From the NCBI GenBank assembly GCA_017467845.1, contig JAFUKH010000025.1, forward strand, positions 94,550 to 158,549: a DNA stretch of 64,000 nucleotides, read 5' to 3'. How positions within the stretch are numbered: the first letter of the stretch is position 1; every line of letters begins with the position of its first letter. The notes under the pieces were generated by a model. The model was not told the DNA's origin and made no database searches. It was given only the letters and a program-made list of their open reading frames with translations. Shown here one piece after another: positions 28,746-37,916 of the stretch. This DNA is from Lachnospiraceae bacterium (GTDB lineage Bacteria; Bacillota; Clostridia; Lachnospirales; Lachnospiraceae). Both the position numbers and the translations under genes were made by a program.

Positions 28746-28785
28746 GGAGCTGTTGCGTAAAAAATGCGGCAGCTCTCTTTTTTTA
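28746..28785 (+). terminator. Terminator before the polysaccharide locus
   Basis: GAGCTG pairs with CAGCTC around a loop with a second GC pairing, followed by TCTTTTTTT. It isolates the Spo0A-like gene from the downstream locus. Confidence 0.8.
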
Positions 28786-28806
28786 GTATTCCAACAGCGC
28801 AAAATG

Positions 28807-28815
28807 TGATATACT
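28807..28815 (+). promoter_or_regulatory. Extended -10 promoter at the head of the polysaccharide locus
   Basis: TGATATACT at 28807 is an extended -10. The surrounding GCAAAATGTGATATACT closely resembles the sequence before the gene at 44077 (ACAAAATGTGGTATGAT), so the two transcription units may share a promoter type. No good -35 is seen. Confidence 0.5.
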
Positions 28816-28858
28816 ATCATTAACTATAGCCATTTAGAGTAAAAGGAGGAGTCTGCCC

Positions 28859-29764
28859 ATGCAGCAGTTTTTGAAGAAACTGGATATTGGTTTTGCCGAT
28901 TTGTATGTGGTTGGATTGATTCTATGTGTGGGAGCAGCAGAGGCTGCTCATTTGGCAGGACTTTTTCTGGGATTGTCTATAGGGCAGATTAGTATTCTGT
29001 GGGTGTGGGTTGCAGTGGTACTGTTACTTGCTTGGGCCATTCTGTGGTTCATAGGAAGACGACGGAAAGAAGGGACGAGCTGTCATAAGGCTTTACCGCT
29101 TGTATTTATGGGGCTTGTGCTGATACAGATGATTTATCTGTTTTGTATGCAACAGGTAGTTACGCCCGGTGATATTACACTGGAAACTGTAAGCACCTTT
29201 TTGCAGGCAGATGGTATTCACAAGGTGAATCCTCTGACCGGTAGTGCATATGTGAACCCTATTTCAACCAAGTATAAGATTTTATCACTTAACACACTAT
29301 ATGCGGTGTTATGTAAGCTGACCGGACTTGCTCCGGAAGTGCTGGTTTATCACATGATTCCTCTATTTGTGCTGGGAGGAAGTTATTTTGCATATTACAA
29401 GCTTTCAGGAGTTCTTTTTAAGGAGCATCTGGGAAAGCGATACACTTTTTTGATTCTGGTGGCACTGCTGGTATGGTTTATGGATGGAGCTGTTTACCTG
29501 GATGGCTATCTGGCAATGCAGGCCGGATATTTAGGAACCAGTATCCGGGGCTTGATACTCCTTCCATGGACGCTTGTCAATGCTCTGGAAAAAAAGTGGT
29601 GGCAGTGTGTGTTATGTGTGTTGGCGGAGGCTTGTATTTGTCAAACCTTGTTTGGTCTGGGGCAGTGCTTCTTGCTAATGTTGTTGGTGGTGATTTTGCA
29701 ATTATGTGAAGCGAAACTGTTGCCGATTTGCAGAAAAATGACGCGCAAGGAGGTAATGTCGTGA
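28859..29764 (+). CDS. Polytopic membrane protein (DUF6077-like, N-terminal part)
   Basis: Protein of 301 residues with about 8 hydrophobic segments and one extracytoplasmic loop (VTPGDITLETVSTFLQADGIHKVNP). It resembles the DUF6077 membrane proteins found in Clostridia near polysaccharide genes. I infer this from memory and cannot align it. Its stop overlaps the GTG start of the next gene. Together the two would equal one longer protein of this family, so this may be a natural split. Ribosome site AAAGGAGGAG. Confidence 0.7.
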   Translation: MQQFLKKLDIGFADLYVVGLILCVGAAEAAHLAGLFLGLSIGQISILWVWVAVVLLLAWAILWFIGRRRKEGTSCHKALPLVFMGLVLIQMIYLFCMQQVVTPGDITLETVSTFLQADGIHKVNPLTGSAYVNPISTKYKILSLNTLYAVLCKLTGLAPEVLVYHMIPLFVLGGSYFAYYKLSGVLFKEHLGKRYTFLILVALLVWFMDGAVYLDGYLAMQAGYLGTSIRGLILLPWTLVNALEKKWWQCVLCVLAEACICQTLFGLGQCFLLMLLVVILQLCEAKLLPICRKMTRKEVMS

Positions 29765-30600
29765 GTGGATTGACAGATGCCATCTTTGTGGTAAGTGAGT
29801 ATTTCACAGAAAATAAGCTCATTGTTATTTGTTTTGCAATTTTACTATATGAATTTCTGATTAGAAGAAAAGCGTCAGGTTTTCTAAAAGTTGTGCTTGC
29901 TTCTGTTTTGCTGGTGATGTTTCCTTTAACGGGAATGATTTTAAGTATTTATCAGCCGGCGGTGTACGAGCAGGGCTTTGTATGGGCACTTGTCCCGGTA
30001 ATGTCGGTTGCTGCATATGCGGGAGTCTGCTTTTTATGGGATATGGTTCCGGAAGTGGAGATGTCCGGGAAAGGGAAGGTGGCAGGCCTTTGTTTGGCGG
30101 TATGCGGCGTCCTTTTTCTCTTGGGAAACCAAGGCAGAGTGCAGCATGTAACCTTAGACGAGGCGGATGCGCGAAGTGCATACGGACAGGTGGCAGAAAG
30201 CTTACCGGAGGAAACGATACTCTGGGGACCAAGAGAATTAATGGGCTGGGTGCGTAGCCACAATTCGGAGGTACAGCTGGTATATGGTATGGATATGTGG
30301 GATGCACAGGCAGCTGCCTATGATGGGGATGCCTATGCGTCGGAGCTGGCGGTTGCTTATGAGTGGATGCAGGAGCTCCATGAGTTTACGTATCAGTTAG
30401 AGATTACAACGGATGTGGTATTACCTATTCCGGATAGTATAGCCGATGGTTTGCAGAGTTCCTTTGATGCTGTGGAGAAGGCAGGAACCAATATGATTGT
30501 ACTACCTACAATCACTTATCAGCGGATTGCGGAACTGATTCCGGCAGAATATGAAGCGTGGGAAGTGGCAGAGTATACATTGCTGCAACGAGGTCATTAG
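29761..30600 (+). CDS. Membrane protein, probable second part of the preceding one
   Basis: Protein of 279 residues with four hydrophobic segments in the first 125 residues and a C-terminal extracytoplasmic domain (SLPEETILWGPRELMGWVR and so on). It starts at GTG 29761, which overlaps the preceding stop (GTGA) and has AAGGAGG 7 nt upstream, so it is translated as a separate chain. No known function. The pair probably acts together at the membrane. Confidence 0.7.
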   Translation: MSGLTDAIFVVSEYFTENKLIVICFAILLYEFLIRRKASGFLKVVLASVLLVMFPLTGMILSIYQPAVYEQGFVWALVPVMSVAAYAGVCFLWDMVPEVEMSGKGKVAGLCLAVCGVLFLLGNQGRVQHVTLDEADARSAYGQVAESLPEETILWGPRELMGWVRSHNSEVQLVYGMDMWDAQAAAYDGDAYASELAVAYEWMQELHEFTYQLEITTDVVLPIPDSIADGLQSSFDAVEKAGTNMIVLPTITYQRIAELIPAEYEAWEVAEYTLLQRGH

Positions 30601-30603
30601 TTA

Positions 30604-31365
30604 ATGAAACAGGATTTAGTAAGTATTGTGACGCCTGTGTATCATGCACAGGATTACATTGTACAGACTTTAGATAGTGTACTTTCACAGGATTACCCAA
30701 ACTGGGAACACATTCTGGTGGTGGATGGAGCAGAGGATCCTACCATTGCGCCAATCAGGGAATATATGGACAAGAACCCTCAGGCCAATATCAGGCTTGT
30801 GATTCAAGGGACGAATCAGGGAGCTGCCCACGCCAGAAACAGAGGTGTAGAGGAGGCGCAGGGAAGATATATTGCGTATATTGATGCGGATGATATCTGG
30901 AGAGCAGACAAGCTCTCTAAGCAGCTTGCCTTTATGGAGAGTACCGGGGCCGGATTTTGTTTTTCCGGTTATGAATTCGGCGATGAGAATGCAGAGGGGA
31001 CCGGTAAGATTGTAAGGGTGCCGGAGACTATCAGTTATAAGCAAGCTTTGAAGAATACCACCATTTTTACCTCTACGGTGGTATTTGATACAGGCATCAT
31101 TCCGAAGGAAGAAATCCGTATGCCCATTATGAAGAGTGAGGACACGGCACTTTGGTGGAAAATATTGCGGAGTGGACGTCTGGGCTATGGAATAGATGAG
31201 AACCTGGTTACATACAGACGACCGGCACAGTCTTTATCTTCCAATAAATTGGAAGCAGTAAGACGTATTTGGAATTTATATCGGAAAGCAGAAGGACTTT
31301 CAGTTCCGGTGTCCATATATTATTTTTGCTTCTGGGCCGTAACGGCAGTATACAGAAGAATTTAG
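30604..31365 (+). CDS. GT2 glycosyltransferase, TuaG-like
   Basis: Cytoplasmic GT-A fold enzyme of 253 residues. It has VSIVTPVYHAQDYIVQTLDS at the N-terminus, VVDGAED, GAAHARNRG and the metal-binding YIDADDIW (around residue 95), followed by the acceptor part SEDTALWWKIL. It resembles teichuronic-acid transferases of the TuaG type. It adds a sugar to the lipid-linked repeat unit. The donor and linkage are unknown. Confidence 0.88.
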   Translation: MKQDLVSIVTPVYHAQDYIVQTLDSVLSQDYPNWEHILVVDGAEDPTIAPIREYMDKNPQANIRLVIQGTNQGAAHARNRGVEEAQGRYIAYIDADDIWRADKLSKQLAFMESTGAGFCFSGYEFGDENAEGTGKIVRVPETISYKQALKNTTIFTSTVVFDTGIIPKEEIRMPIMKSEDTALWWKILRSGRLGYGIDENLVTYRRPAQSLSSNKLEAVRRIWNLYRKAEGLSVPVSIYYFCFWAVTAVYRRI

Positions 31366-31383
31366 CAAGAAAGGCAATTTAGA

Positions 31384-32796
31384 ATGCAGAAATTAGAAAC
31401 ATCAAAAAGAATTATCACACTGACCCTGTCGGGATTGGGATTATTATTAGAAGTATTGATATTTTATTACTATTGGAAGACGAATTTTAGTCCTAGTATC
31501 ACCACTATGACCGGCGTTGTGTATTGGTATAGAGCGGATTTGATGGAGGTGGCTTTTTACGGTATCATGCTCTTCTTTCTGTCTCATATGTACGGTGGAA
31601 TGCGAGTGGGATACCTAAGGAATGCAGAGGTGGTTTTTTCTCAATCCTTTGCCACAGTGGCTGCTAATGTGCTTTTATATGCAGAATTATCTATCTTAGC
31701 AAAGACTTTGTTCATACCGAAGATGTTTATCGTGATGACCGTCTTACAGATTGTAGTGGCTATTATCTGGAGTAATTTTTCCTACTTTGTGTACAAGAAT
31801 ATCTTTCCGCCGAGAAAGCTGCTCCTTGTGCATGGTCCCAGACCTATTGAAGGAATTATTGCCAAGTTTTCCAGTCGTAAGGATAAGTATAAAATTGAGA
31901 AATGCATCGATATTGAAAAAGGAATTGATATCGTTATCCGGGAAATTAAGCGTGGATATGAAGCCGGAGAGTATACCGCGGTGGTGCTTTGGGATATTAC
32001 TACTCAGGAGAGAAATGAGATTCTGAAATATTGCTATGCCCGTTCTATCCGAGTATATATAATGCCCAAAATTACAGACGTTATTTTACAGGGGGCGGAG
32101 GACTTGCATTTGTTTGATACTCCTATTCTCCTCACCCGTGAGTATAGTCTCAGTCTTGAGCAGAGATTCATTAAGAGAACCATCGATATCGTTTGTTCTC
32201 TGATTTTACTTGTGATTGCTTCTCCGTTTATGCTGATTACAGCCATTGCCATTAAGCTGTATGACGGTGGTCCTGTGCTTTACAAGCAGGTTCGATGTAC
32301 CAGAGACCAGAGAGAGTTTTATATTATGAAGTTCCGTAGTATGCGTGTGGATGCGGAAAAGGACGGAGTAGCAAGGCTTGCCCAGAAGAATGATAGCCGT
32401 ATTACTCCTATCGGTAAGTTTATCCGTAAGGTGCGTATTGACGAGCTTCCGCAGCTCATAAATATACTACGTGGGGATATGTCCTTTATCGGTCCCAGAC
32501 CGGAGCGTCCGGAGATTATTGCTCAGTATCTGGAGATTATGCCGGAGTTTGCGTTCCGTATGAAGGTGAAGGCCGGACTTGCGGGATATGCACAGGTATA
32601 TGGTAAATACAATACCACACCATATGACAAGCTTAAATTGGATTTGACCTACATTGAGAATTACTCTTTGTGGATGGATATACAGTTGATGCTTCTGACC
32701 TTGAAGATTTTGTTCTGGCCGGATAGCACAGAGGGTGTAGAGGCAGAGCAGATTACAGCCCTTAAGGAAGATGCAAAATATTCCAAGATAGATTAG
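31384..32796 (+). CDS. Long-form initiating phosphoglycosyltransferase
   Basis: Polyprenyl glycosylphosphotransferase of 470 residues. It has four N-terminal hydrophobic helices (about 10-150), a central Rossmann-like part, and the C-terminal Bac_transf catalytic domain (about 260-455) with KRTIDIVCSLILLVIASPF, KFRSMRVDAEKDG, RKVRIDELPQLINILRGDMS and FIGPRPERPE. It transfers the first sugar phosphate to undecaprenyl phosphate and so starts the repeat unit. A second, short priming enzyme is encoded at 53931. Confidence 0.94.
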   Translation: MQKLETSKRIITLTLSGLGLLLEVLIFYYYWKTNFSPSITTMTGVVYWYRADLMEVAFYGIMLFFLSHMYGGMRVGYLRNAEVVFSQSFATVAANVLLYAELSILAKTLFIPKMFIVMTVLQIVVAIIWSNFSYFVYKNIFPPRKLLLVHGPRPIEGIIAKFSSRKDKYKIEKCIDIEKGIDIVIREIKRGYEAGEYTAVVLWDITTQERNEILKYCYARSIRVYIMPKITDVILQGAEDLHLFDTPILLTREYSLSLEQRFIKRTIDIVCSLILLVIASPFMLITAIAIKLYDGGPVLYKQVRCTRDQREFYIMKFRSMRVDAEKDGVARLAQKNDSRITPIGKFIRKVRIDELPQLINILRGDMSFIGPRPERPEIIAQYLEIMPEFAFRMKVKAGLAGYAQVYGKYNTTPYDKLKLDLTYIENYSLWMDIQLMLLTLKILFWPDSTEGVEAEQITALKEDAKYSKID

Positions 32797-32806
32797 GAGA
32801 ATATCT

Positions 32807-33778
32807 ATGTGGCAGTGTGCGTATGCAAAGGAGCCCTTTGATTTGCGACTTTTTGTACTGCAGAGTATTCGCAGATGGAAGTGGATTGTATTGGGCGTGA
32901 TAGCGGGAATCATACTGATTGGTGGTGGCTATTACCTGAAGAATGTCACCTTTGGCGGAAGAATCCCCTATGAGGTAACCAACAAATTTTATATCGAGTA
33001 TGCAGTAGATCCGGAGACGGGAGATAGATATTCCTACTTTGAGGCATATACCTGGGAGGATTGGCTTAAGAGTGATACTCTGGTGCCGCAGATGCTGGAA
33101 AAACTGTCAGTCGAAATGTCTGCAGAAGAGTTTGTAACCTACTATGAGGCAACCTTGCCGGCAGATTTACGTATTCCGTATTTTACGGTAACTCATCCGG
33201 ATAAGGATTTGGCTGTAGAAATCAGCACTATATTAGCGGAAGCAATGAAGGAATTCGGAGAATCTCAGCTACAGATAGATAGTGTGGAGTGGATGGATAT
33301 GGTTGGTCCGGAGCTTCAGTTTCGGGATATTCGTACTGCAAGAGCGATTGTCCTTGGTGCTATCATCGGTTTCTTTGCAGCACTTTTCGGGATGGCTTTT
33401 GTAGGGATCGTAGATGAAAAAATCTATGTGCCGGAGACCTTTGTATATCGATATGATATTCCTATGCTGGGATATGTGGATGAAGAAGGATGGGTGTCTC
33501 CGGAAGTGACAGAGAACTTAACCCGTTTCTTTGGGGAACTTCATGAAATCGGAGAAATTAATGTCGCGGATGCGCAGGCGCTTACCGATGCTGCGGAAAC
33601 ACTTCGATCCATGGATGGCAACTTACTTCTGGTTCCGGCGGGGGAAGTTCATGGGAAGACCATTGAATTTCTATTAAATCAGTGTAAGGCGCAAAATATT
33701 ACCATTACTGCGGCACTTTTGGTGAATGCAGATGGAAGCTTAATTAATCAGTACCGTTTTGGAAGGAAAGAGTTATGA
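32807..33778 (+). CDS. Wzz-like polysaccharide chain-length/co-polymerase protein
   Basis: Protein of 323 residues with membrane helices at about 26-45 and 180-202 enclosing an extracytoplasmic domain, the layout of Wzz/YveK/CpsC proteins. The C-terminal cytoplasmic part (about 120 residues) lacks a Walker motif, so no tyrosine-kinase activity is expected. No partner BY-kinase gene is adjacent. AGGAG precedes ATG 32807 and the end overlaps the next gene by 4 nt. It probably regulates polymer length. Confidence 0.8.
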   Translation: MWQCAYAKEPFDLRLFVLQSIRRWKWIVLGVIAGIILIGGGYYLKNVTFGGRIPYEVTNKFYIEYAVDPETGDRYSYFEAYTWEDWLKSDTLVPQMLEKLSVEMSAEEFVTYYEATLPADLRIPYFTVTHPDKDLAVEISTILAEAMKEFGESQLQIDSVEWMDMVGPELQFRDIRTARAIVLGAIIGFFAALFGMAFVGIVDEKIYVPETFVYRYDIPMLGYVDEEGWVSPEVTENLTRFFGELHEIGEINVADAQALTDAAETLRSMDGNLLLVPAGEVHGKTIEFLLNQCKAQNITITAALLVNADGSLINQYRFGRKEL

Positions 33779-34554
33779 CATTAGAGCTTTTGGTGGCGGC
33801 AGTGGGGGCGGAGGCTCTGCCACTGGCAGAAGAAATGCAAATCAATAGTGATGCCATTATTGTTTCTCAGGGACTGGAGGGGGATGCACAGGAGTATGTC
33901 TTTAAAGGGCACAAACTGCAATACTATTCCATGCAGGAAAAGGGCGTGGGATTGAATCGCAATACCAGCCTTTCTAAGGCAACTGGGGATATCAGCCTTT
34001 TCTCGGACGAGGATATCATATATGATGAGAATTACGAGAGAAAGGTACTGGAGCAGTTTGAGATGTATTCTCAGGCGGACGTGCTACTCTTTAATGTAAA
34101 GGCTATGCCGGGGCGGGAGACCTATCACAACCATAAATTTGGCCGTGTCAGATGGTTTAATTGTGGCAGATATCCCACCTACAGTATGGCAGTGCGGACG
34201 AAGAAAGTACATGATAAGAATATTACCTTTTCCCTGCTTTTTGGAGGGGGTGCCAAATACAGTAACGGAGAGGACAGTCTGTTTCTCATGAGCTGCTTAA
34301 GGGCGGGGCTGAAGGTTTATAAAGTGCCGGTGACCATTGGTTATGAAAAAGTAAGGGAATCTACTTGGTTTACCGGATATAATACAAAATTTTTCTTTGA
34401 CAGAGGTGTGCTTTATGCTCATCTCTATGGGGGGCTTGCCCATCTTATGGGGTTGCGTTTTGTAATATCCAAGCGTAAGGAAATGTGTAAGGAAATACCT
34501 TGGAAGAAGGCGTATGGCATTATAAAGGAAGGAATCAGAGAAGGTAGAAGATAA
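33775..34554 (+). CDS. Glycosyltransferase-like protein (GT2-related)
   Basis: Protein of 259 residues. It has a GT-A-like layout with NRNTSLSKATGDISLFSDEDIIYDENY, in which SDED is the likely metal site, and a later NGEDSLFLMSCLRAGLKVYKVP acceptor motif. The N-terminus lacks the usual nucleotide-binding PxYN motif, so it is a divergent member. It overlaps the preceding gene (ATGA) and directly abuts the next one. Confidence 0.75.
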   Translation: MTLELLVAAVGAEALPLAEEMQINSDAIIVSQGLEGDAQEYVFKGHKLQYYSMQEKGVGLNRNTSLSKATGDISLFSDEDIIYDENYERKVLEQFEMYSQADVLLFNVKAMPGRETYHNHKFGRVRWFNCGRYPTYSMAVRTKKVHDKNITFSLLFGGGAKYSNGEDSLFLMSCLRAGLKVYKVPVTIGYEKVRESTWFTGYNTKFFFDRGVLYAHLYGGLAHLMGLRFVISKRKEMCKEIPWKKAYGIIKEGIREGRR

Positions 34555-35415
34555 ATGAATGCACCTTTATTTTCAATCATCGTGGTATCCTTGAATCCCG
34601 GTGAGAAGCTGTTAGAAACAGTAAAAAGTATTAAGAAGCAAAAGTTCACAGACTATGAAGTGATTGTAAAGGATGGCGGTTCCAAGGATGGCAGTGTTGC
34701 GCTTCTGAAGGAAGAAATGCAGAGCTGGACCATTGCGGAGGGAAAGCGTGTCCGCATCATACAAGAACCTGATTCCAGTATCTATGATGGTATGAATCAG
34801 GCTTGTAGTTATGCAAAAGGACAGTATTTTTATTTCCTAAATTGCGGGGACTATCTGAAGGAAGAAGATGCTCTTCAGAGGATGGCTCTTGCCATTGCAG
34901 ACAATATTGAAAAGGCGGCGCAGATTGTATTTTTAGAGGAGCAGCCCAAGGAGGCACTTCTTTTCTATGGTGACATTTATGATGCACTGCGCAAACAGGT
35001 GGTGCCGTCAAATCCACGAATCGATGATTTCGCTTGCTATCGAAATGTACCTTGCCATCAGGCCTGCTTCTATCATAGAAGCCTTTTTGAAGAGAGAGGC
35101 TACAAGCCGGAGTATAAGGTACGTGCAGATTACGAGCATTTTCTCTGGTGTCATTTTGAGAAGAAAATACATACCCAGTATGTGCCGGTGACCTTGGCTT
35201 CCTATGAAGGTGGCGGATATTCGGAGATTCATGCAAAGCGTTCTAAGAAGGAACATAAGGAGATTACGGCTCAGTACATGAGTCTGGGAAAACGCGCTTT
35301 ATATAAGGCGATTATGATAATAACGCTACAGCCGCTACGTACATGGATGGCGCAGTCGCCGAAATTGGCAGGATTTTATCTTGCGTTAAAGAAGAAACTA
35401 TACAAAAATGGATAG
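34555..35415 (+). CDS. GT2 glycosyltransferase
   Basis: Enzyme of 286 residues. It has FSIIVVSLNPGEKLLETVKS, VIVKDGGSKDGS, IYDGMNQA and FLNCGDYL as the DxD-equivalent, followed by PCHQACFYHRSLFEERG and a YEHFLWCHFEKK acceptor end. It is the PGP-type GT2 common in colanic-acid and capsule loci (WcaA/WcaE-like). The start lies directly after the preceding stop. Sugar unknown. Confidence 0.88.
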   Translation: MNAPLFSIIVVSLNPGEKLLETVKSIKKQKFTDYEVIVKDGGSKDGSVALLKEEMQSWTIAEGKRVRIIQEPDSSIYDGMNQACSYAKGQYFYFLNCGDYLKEEDALQRMALAIADNIEKAAQIVFLEEQPKEALLFYGDIYDALRKQVVPSNPRIDDFACYRNVPCHQACFYHRSLFEERGYKPEYKVRADYEHFLWCHFEKKIHTQYVPVTLASYEGGGYSEIHAKRSKKEHKEITAQYMSLGKRALYKAIMIITLQPLRTWMAQSPKLAGFYLALKKKLYKNG

Positions 35416-35424
35416 GAGTGTCCT

Positions 35425-36543
35425 ATGGCCCTGTTTATCGGTGTAACCGTTCTGACATTGGTTATGGCCTATTTCTGCAACAATACGTGGCAGGTACAAT
35501 TGCATATGGGAAGTGGGAATAAACGCTTTTGTGGTGGACGGACAAGACAGCAGGTGTTGAATCTTTGGCTGTGCGTGGGAATCTATCTGGTGTTGACGGC
35601 TCTTTCTGCATGCAGAATTGCCAGTGGTAACGATTACTGGGAATATACGGAGATATTTAGCTTGATTGCACAGTTCCGTACGGTATCTACGGAGACGGGA
35701 TTTAATTGGTTCGTGCGCGGAATGCAGGCTCTGTTTGGTAGAGATGCCTATTTACCGATTTTCGGAGTGACTTCTGCGGTAACGGTATTCTTCTTTGTAA
35801 AAGCCATTTACGATCAGGGAGAGTGGTTTTTGGGAACCATGTTCCTATTTCTGATGAACGGCTACTATTTCTCCAGCTTTAACTCTATCAGGTACTATCT
35901 GGTGCTTGGTATTGCCATGTACACCATGAAGTTTGTAATAAAAGGTGAGTATGGAAAGTTCATCCTGTGGATTTCTTTCGCCGCACTTTTCCATAAATCA
36001 GTACTTTTGGTAATACCGGTATATCTGCTTGCGAAATGGCTTGCAACCATTAAATTGAAGCCCTGGCATTATGTTGTGGGCGGCATATTTGTGTTAAGTC
36101 TTGTCCTAGGGAAAGACTTATATAGAGAGATTATTTTTTTCTTCTACAAATATTACAGGGACTCAGCCTTTGACGTGACGGATTATTCTGTAACCAATAT
36201 CGCAAAATGTCTGGGAACCATTATTCTCTCAGTAATCTGTTATAAAACCGGTCTGGAAGGAAATGTGCGTAATCGATTCTATTTCTTCTTAAATATCGGT
36301 GGGCTGGTGCTTTACACAGTCGGTGCATTTATTCCTACAGTTACCAGAGTGGCTTATTATCTGGTGATTTCTCAGGTATTTTTAATACCGAATCTTTTGA
36401 TGACGATGAAAGATGGCATTTGGAAAAAGATTTTTATCGCCGGCGTTACAGTAGTATTTGTGGCATATTTTGCTATGTTTTTACGGTCTGCATATAGTAC
36501 GAACATCAGACTGTTACCCTATTTGAATTGGATTTTTAACTAG
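35425..36543 (+). CDS. EpsG-type polysaccharide polymerase
   Basis: Membrane protein of 372 residues with about 10 hydrophobic segments. SACRIASGNDYWEYTEIF in an external loop, followed by ETGFNWFVRGMQALFG, is typical for the EpsG family, the Wzy-like polymerases of Firmicutes. It would polymerise exported repeat units outside the membrane. It follows TAGGAG ribosome-site sequence and sits between glycosyltransferase genes. A second polymerase/ligase-type protein is at 48605. Confidence 0.87.
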   Translation: MALFIGVTVLTLVMAYFCNNTWQVQLHMGSGNKRFCGGRTRQQVLNLWLCVGIYLVLTALSACRIASGNDYWEYTEIFSLIAQFRTVSTETGFNWFVRGMQALFGRDAYLPIFGVTSAVTVFFFVKAIYDQGEWFLGTMFLFLMNGYYFSSFNSIRYYLVLGIAMYTMKFVIKGEYGKFILWISFAALFHKSVLLVIPVYLLAKWLATIKLKPWHYVVGGIFVLSLVLGKDLYREIIFFFYKYYRDSAFDVTDYSVTNIAKCLGTIILSVICYKTGLEGNVRNRFYFFLNIGGLVLYTVGAFIPTVTRVAYYLVISQVFLIPNLLMTMKDGIWKKIFIAGVTVVFVAYFAMFLRSAYSTNIRLLPYLNWIFN

Positions 36544-36557
36544 GTGGAGGTACATCA

Positions 36558-37916
36558 GTGAGAGTACTTTGGCTATGTAATATAATGCTTCCGGTGGTGG
36601 CAGAGCATCTTGGGCTGGAGGCCACTAATAAAGAAGGGTGGCTGTCCGGCCTTTCTTCTGTGATTTTGGAGAGGAAGCGCAATAATGAAATTGAACTTGC
36701 CGTAGCTTTTCCGGTAGGAAAAGAGCAGGACGGCTATGAGGAGATTATATCCGTAAATGGTAGTTCGCTGCACTGCTATGGATTCTATGAAGATACTCTT
36801 CATCCCGAGGATTATGATACCGGTTTGGAGACTCGTCTGTTGCGTATCACAGAGTCCTTTCAGCCGGATGTGATACATTGCTATGGAACGGAGTATCCTC
36901 ATACACTTGCCATGTGTAAGGCGTATCCACGAAAGGATCGTATTCTGATTAGTATTCAGGGACTGGTCTCTGTATATGCCAATACCTATTTTGCAGATTT
37001 GGACGAAAAAACGATAAATTCTGCCACGTTTAGGGACTTTCTGAAGCAGGATACTTTGCTGATGCAGAAGGAAAAATACGTGGCAAGAGGTCATATGGAG
37101 GTGCTGGCAGTAAAGCTGGCGGGTAATGTGACGGGGCGTACCGCATGGGATAAGCACTATACCGAAAAGTGGCATCCCGGAGTGAAATACTATCATATGA
37201 ATGAGACTCTACGGAGTAATTTCTATGATAGGAGTGAACTGTGGAATCCGGAGAATTGTGAAAAACATAGTATTTTCATTAGCCAGGGCAACTATCCTAT
37301 CAAGGGACTTCACTATATGATTCTGGCGATGCCGAGGATTTTAGATAAGTATCCGGATACGAAAGTTTATGTAGCCGGAGATAGTATCGTGAATTATAGG
37401 ACGTTGAAGGACAAATTGAAGATTTCTGCATATGGCAGATATCTTCGAAGGATTATGAAAGAGAATAAGCTGGAGAAGCGGGTGGTATTTCTAGGTCGTT
37501 TGAATGCGCAACAGATGAAAGCGCAGTATCTTAAGTCGGGACTTTTTGTTTGTCCTTCTACTATAGAGAATAGTCCCAATTCTCTGGGTGAAGCCATGAT
37601 TCTGGGCGTACCTTGTATCAGTGCAGATGTGGGAGGAATACCCAGTATCTTCCGTAATGGTGAAGATGGTATCCTCTATTCTGGCTTTAAGACATCGAAA
37701 AACTCATTTGATAACATGTGTGATGAAAAAGACGATTCTAAAAAATGCTTGGAAAATAATGTAAAAGCGTTAGAAACAGCGGTTTTGAAAATGTGGTCGG
37801 ATGAGGAACAAATGAGACGTTATTGCGAAAATGCAAGAAACCATGCAATAATAACTCATGACCAAGAGAAAAATTATAGAAAAATGATGGAAATATATGC
37901 AAAAATCAAGTCCTAA
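36558..37916 (+). CDS. GT4 glycosyltransferase
   Basis: GT-B fold enzyme of 452 residues. The C-terminal donor-binding half is clear: SQGNYPIKGLHYMILAMPRI, VFLGRLNAQQMKAQYLKSGL, then CPSTIENSPNSLGEAMILGVPCISADVGGIP with the catalytic E(x7)E-type motif. It starts at GTG 36558 with GGAGG about 8 nt upstream. It overlaps the next gene by 20 nt. It adds a sugar to the lipid-linked intermediate. Confidence 0.87.
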   Translation: MRVLWLCNIMLPVVAEHLGLEATNKEGWLSGLSSVILERKRNNEIELAVAFPVGKEQDGYEEIISVNGSSLHCYGFYEDTLHPEDYDTGLETRLLRITESFQPDVIHCYGTEYPHTLAMCKAYPRKDRILISIQGLVSVYANTYFADLDEKTINSATFRDFLKQDTLLMQKEKYVARGHMEVLAVKLAGNVTGRTAWDKHYTEKWHPGVKYYHMNETLRSNFYDRSELWNPENCEKHSIFISQGNYPIKGLHYMILAMPRILDKYPDTKVYVAGDSIVNYRTLKDKLKISAYGRYLRRIMKENKLEKRVVFLGRLNAQQMKAQYLKSGLFVCPSTIENSPNSLGEAMILGVPCISADVGGIPSIFRNGEDGILYSGFKTSKNSFDNMCDEKDDSKKCLENNVKALETAVLKMWSDEEQMRRYCENARNHAIITHDQEKNYRKMMEIYAKIKS

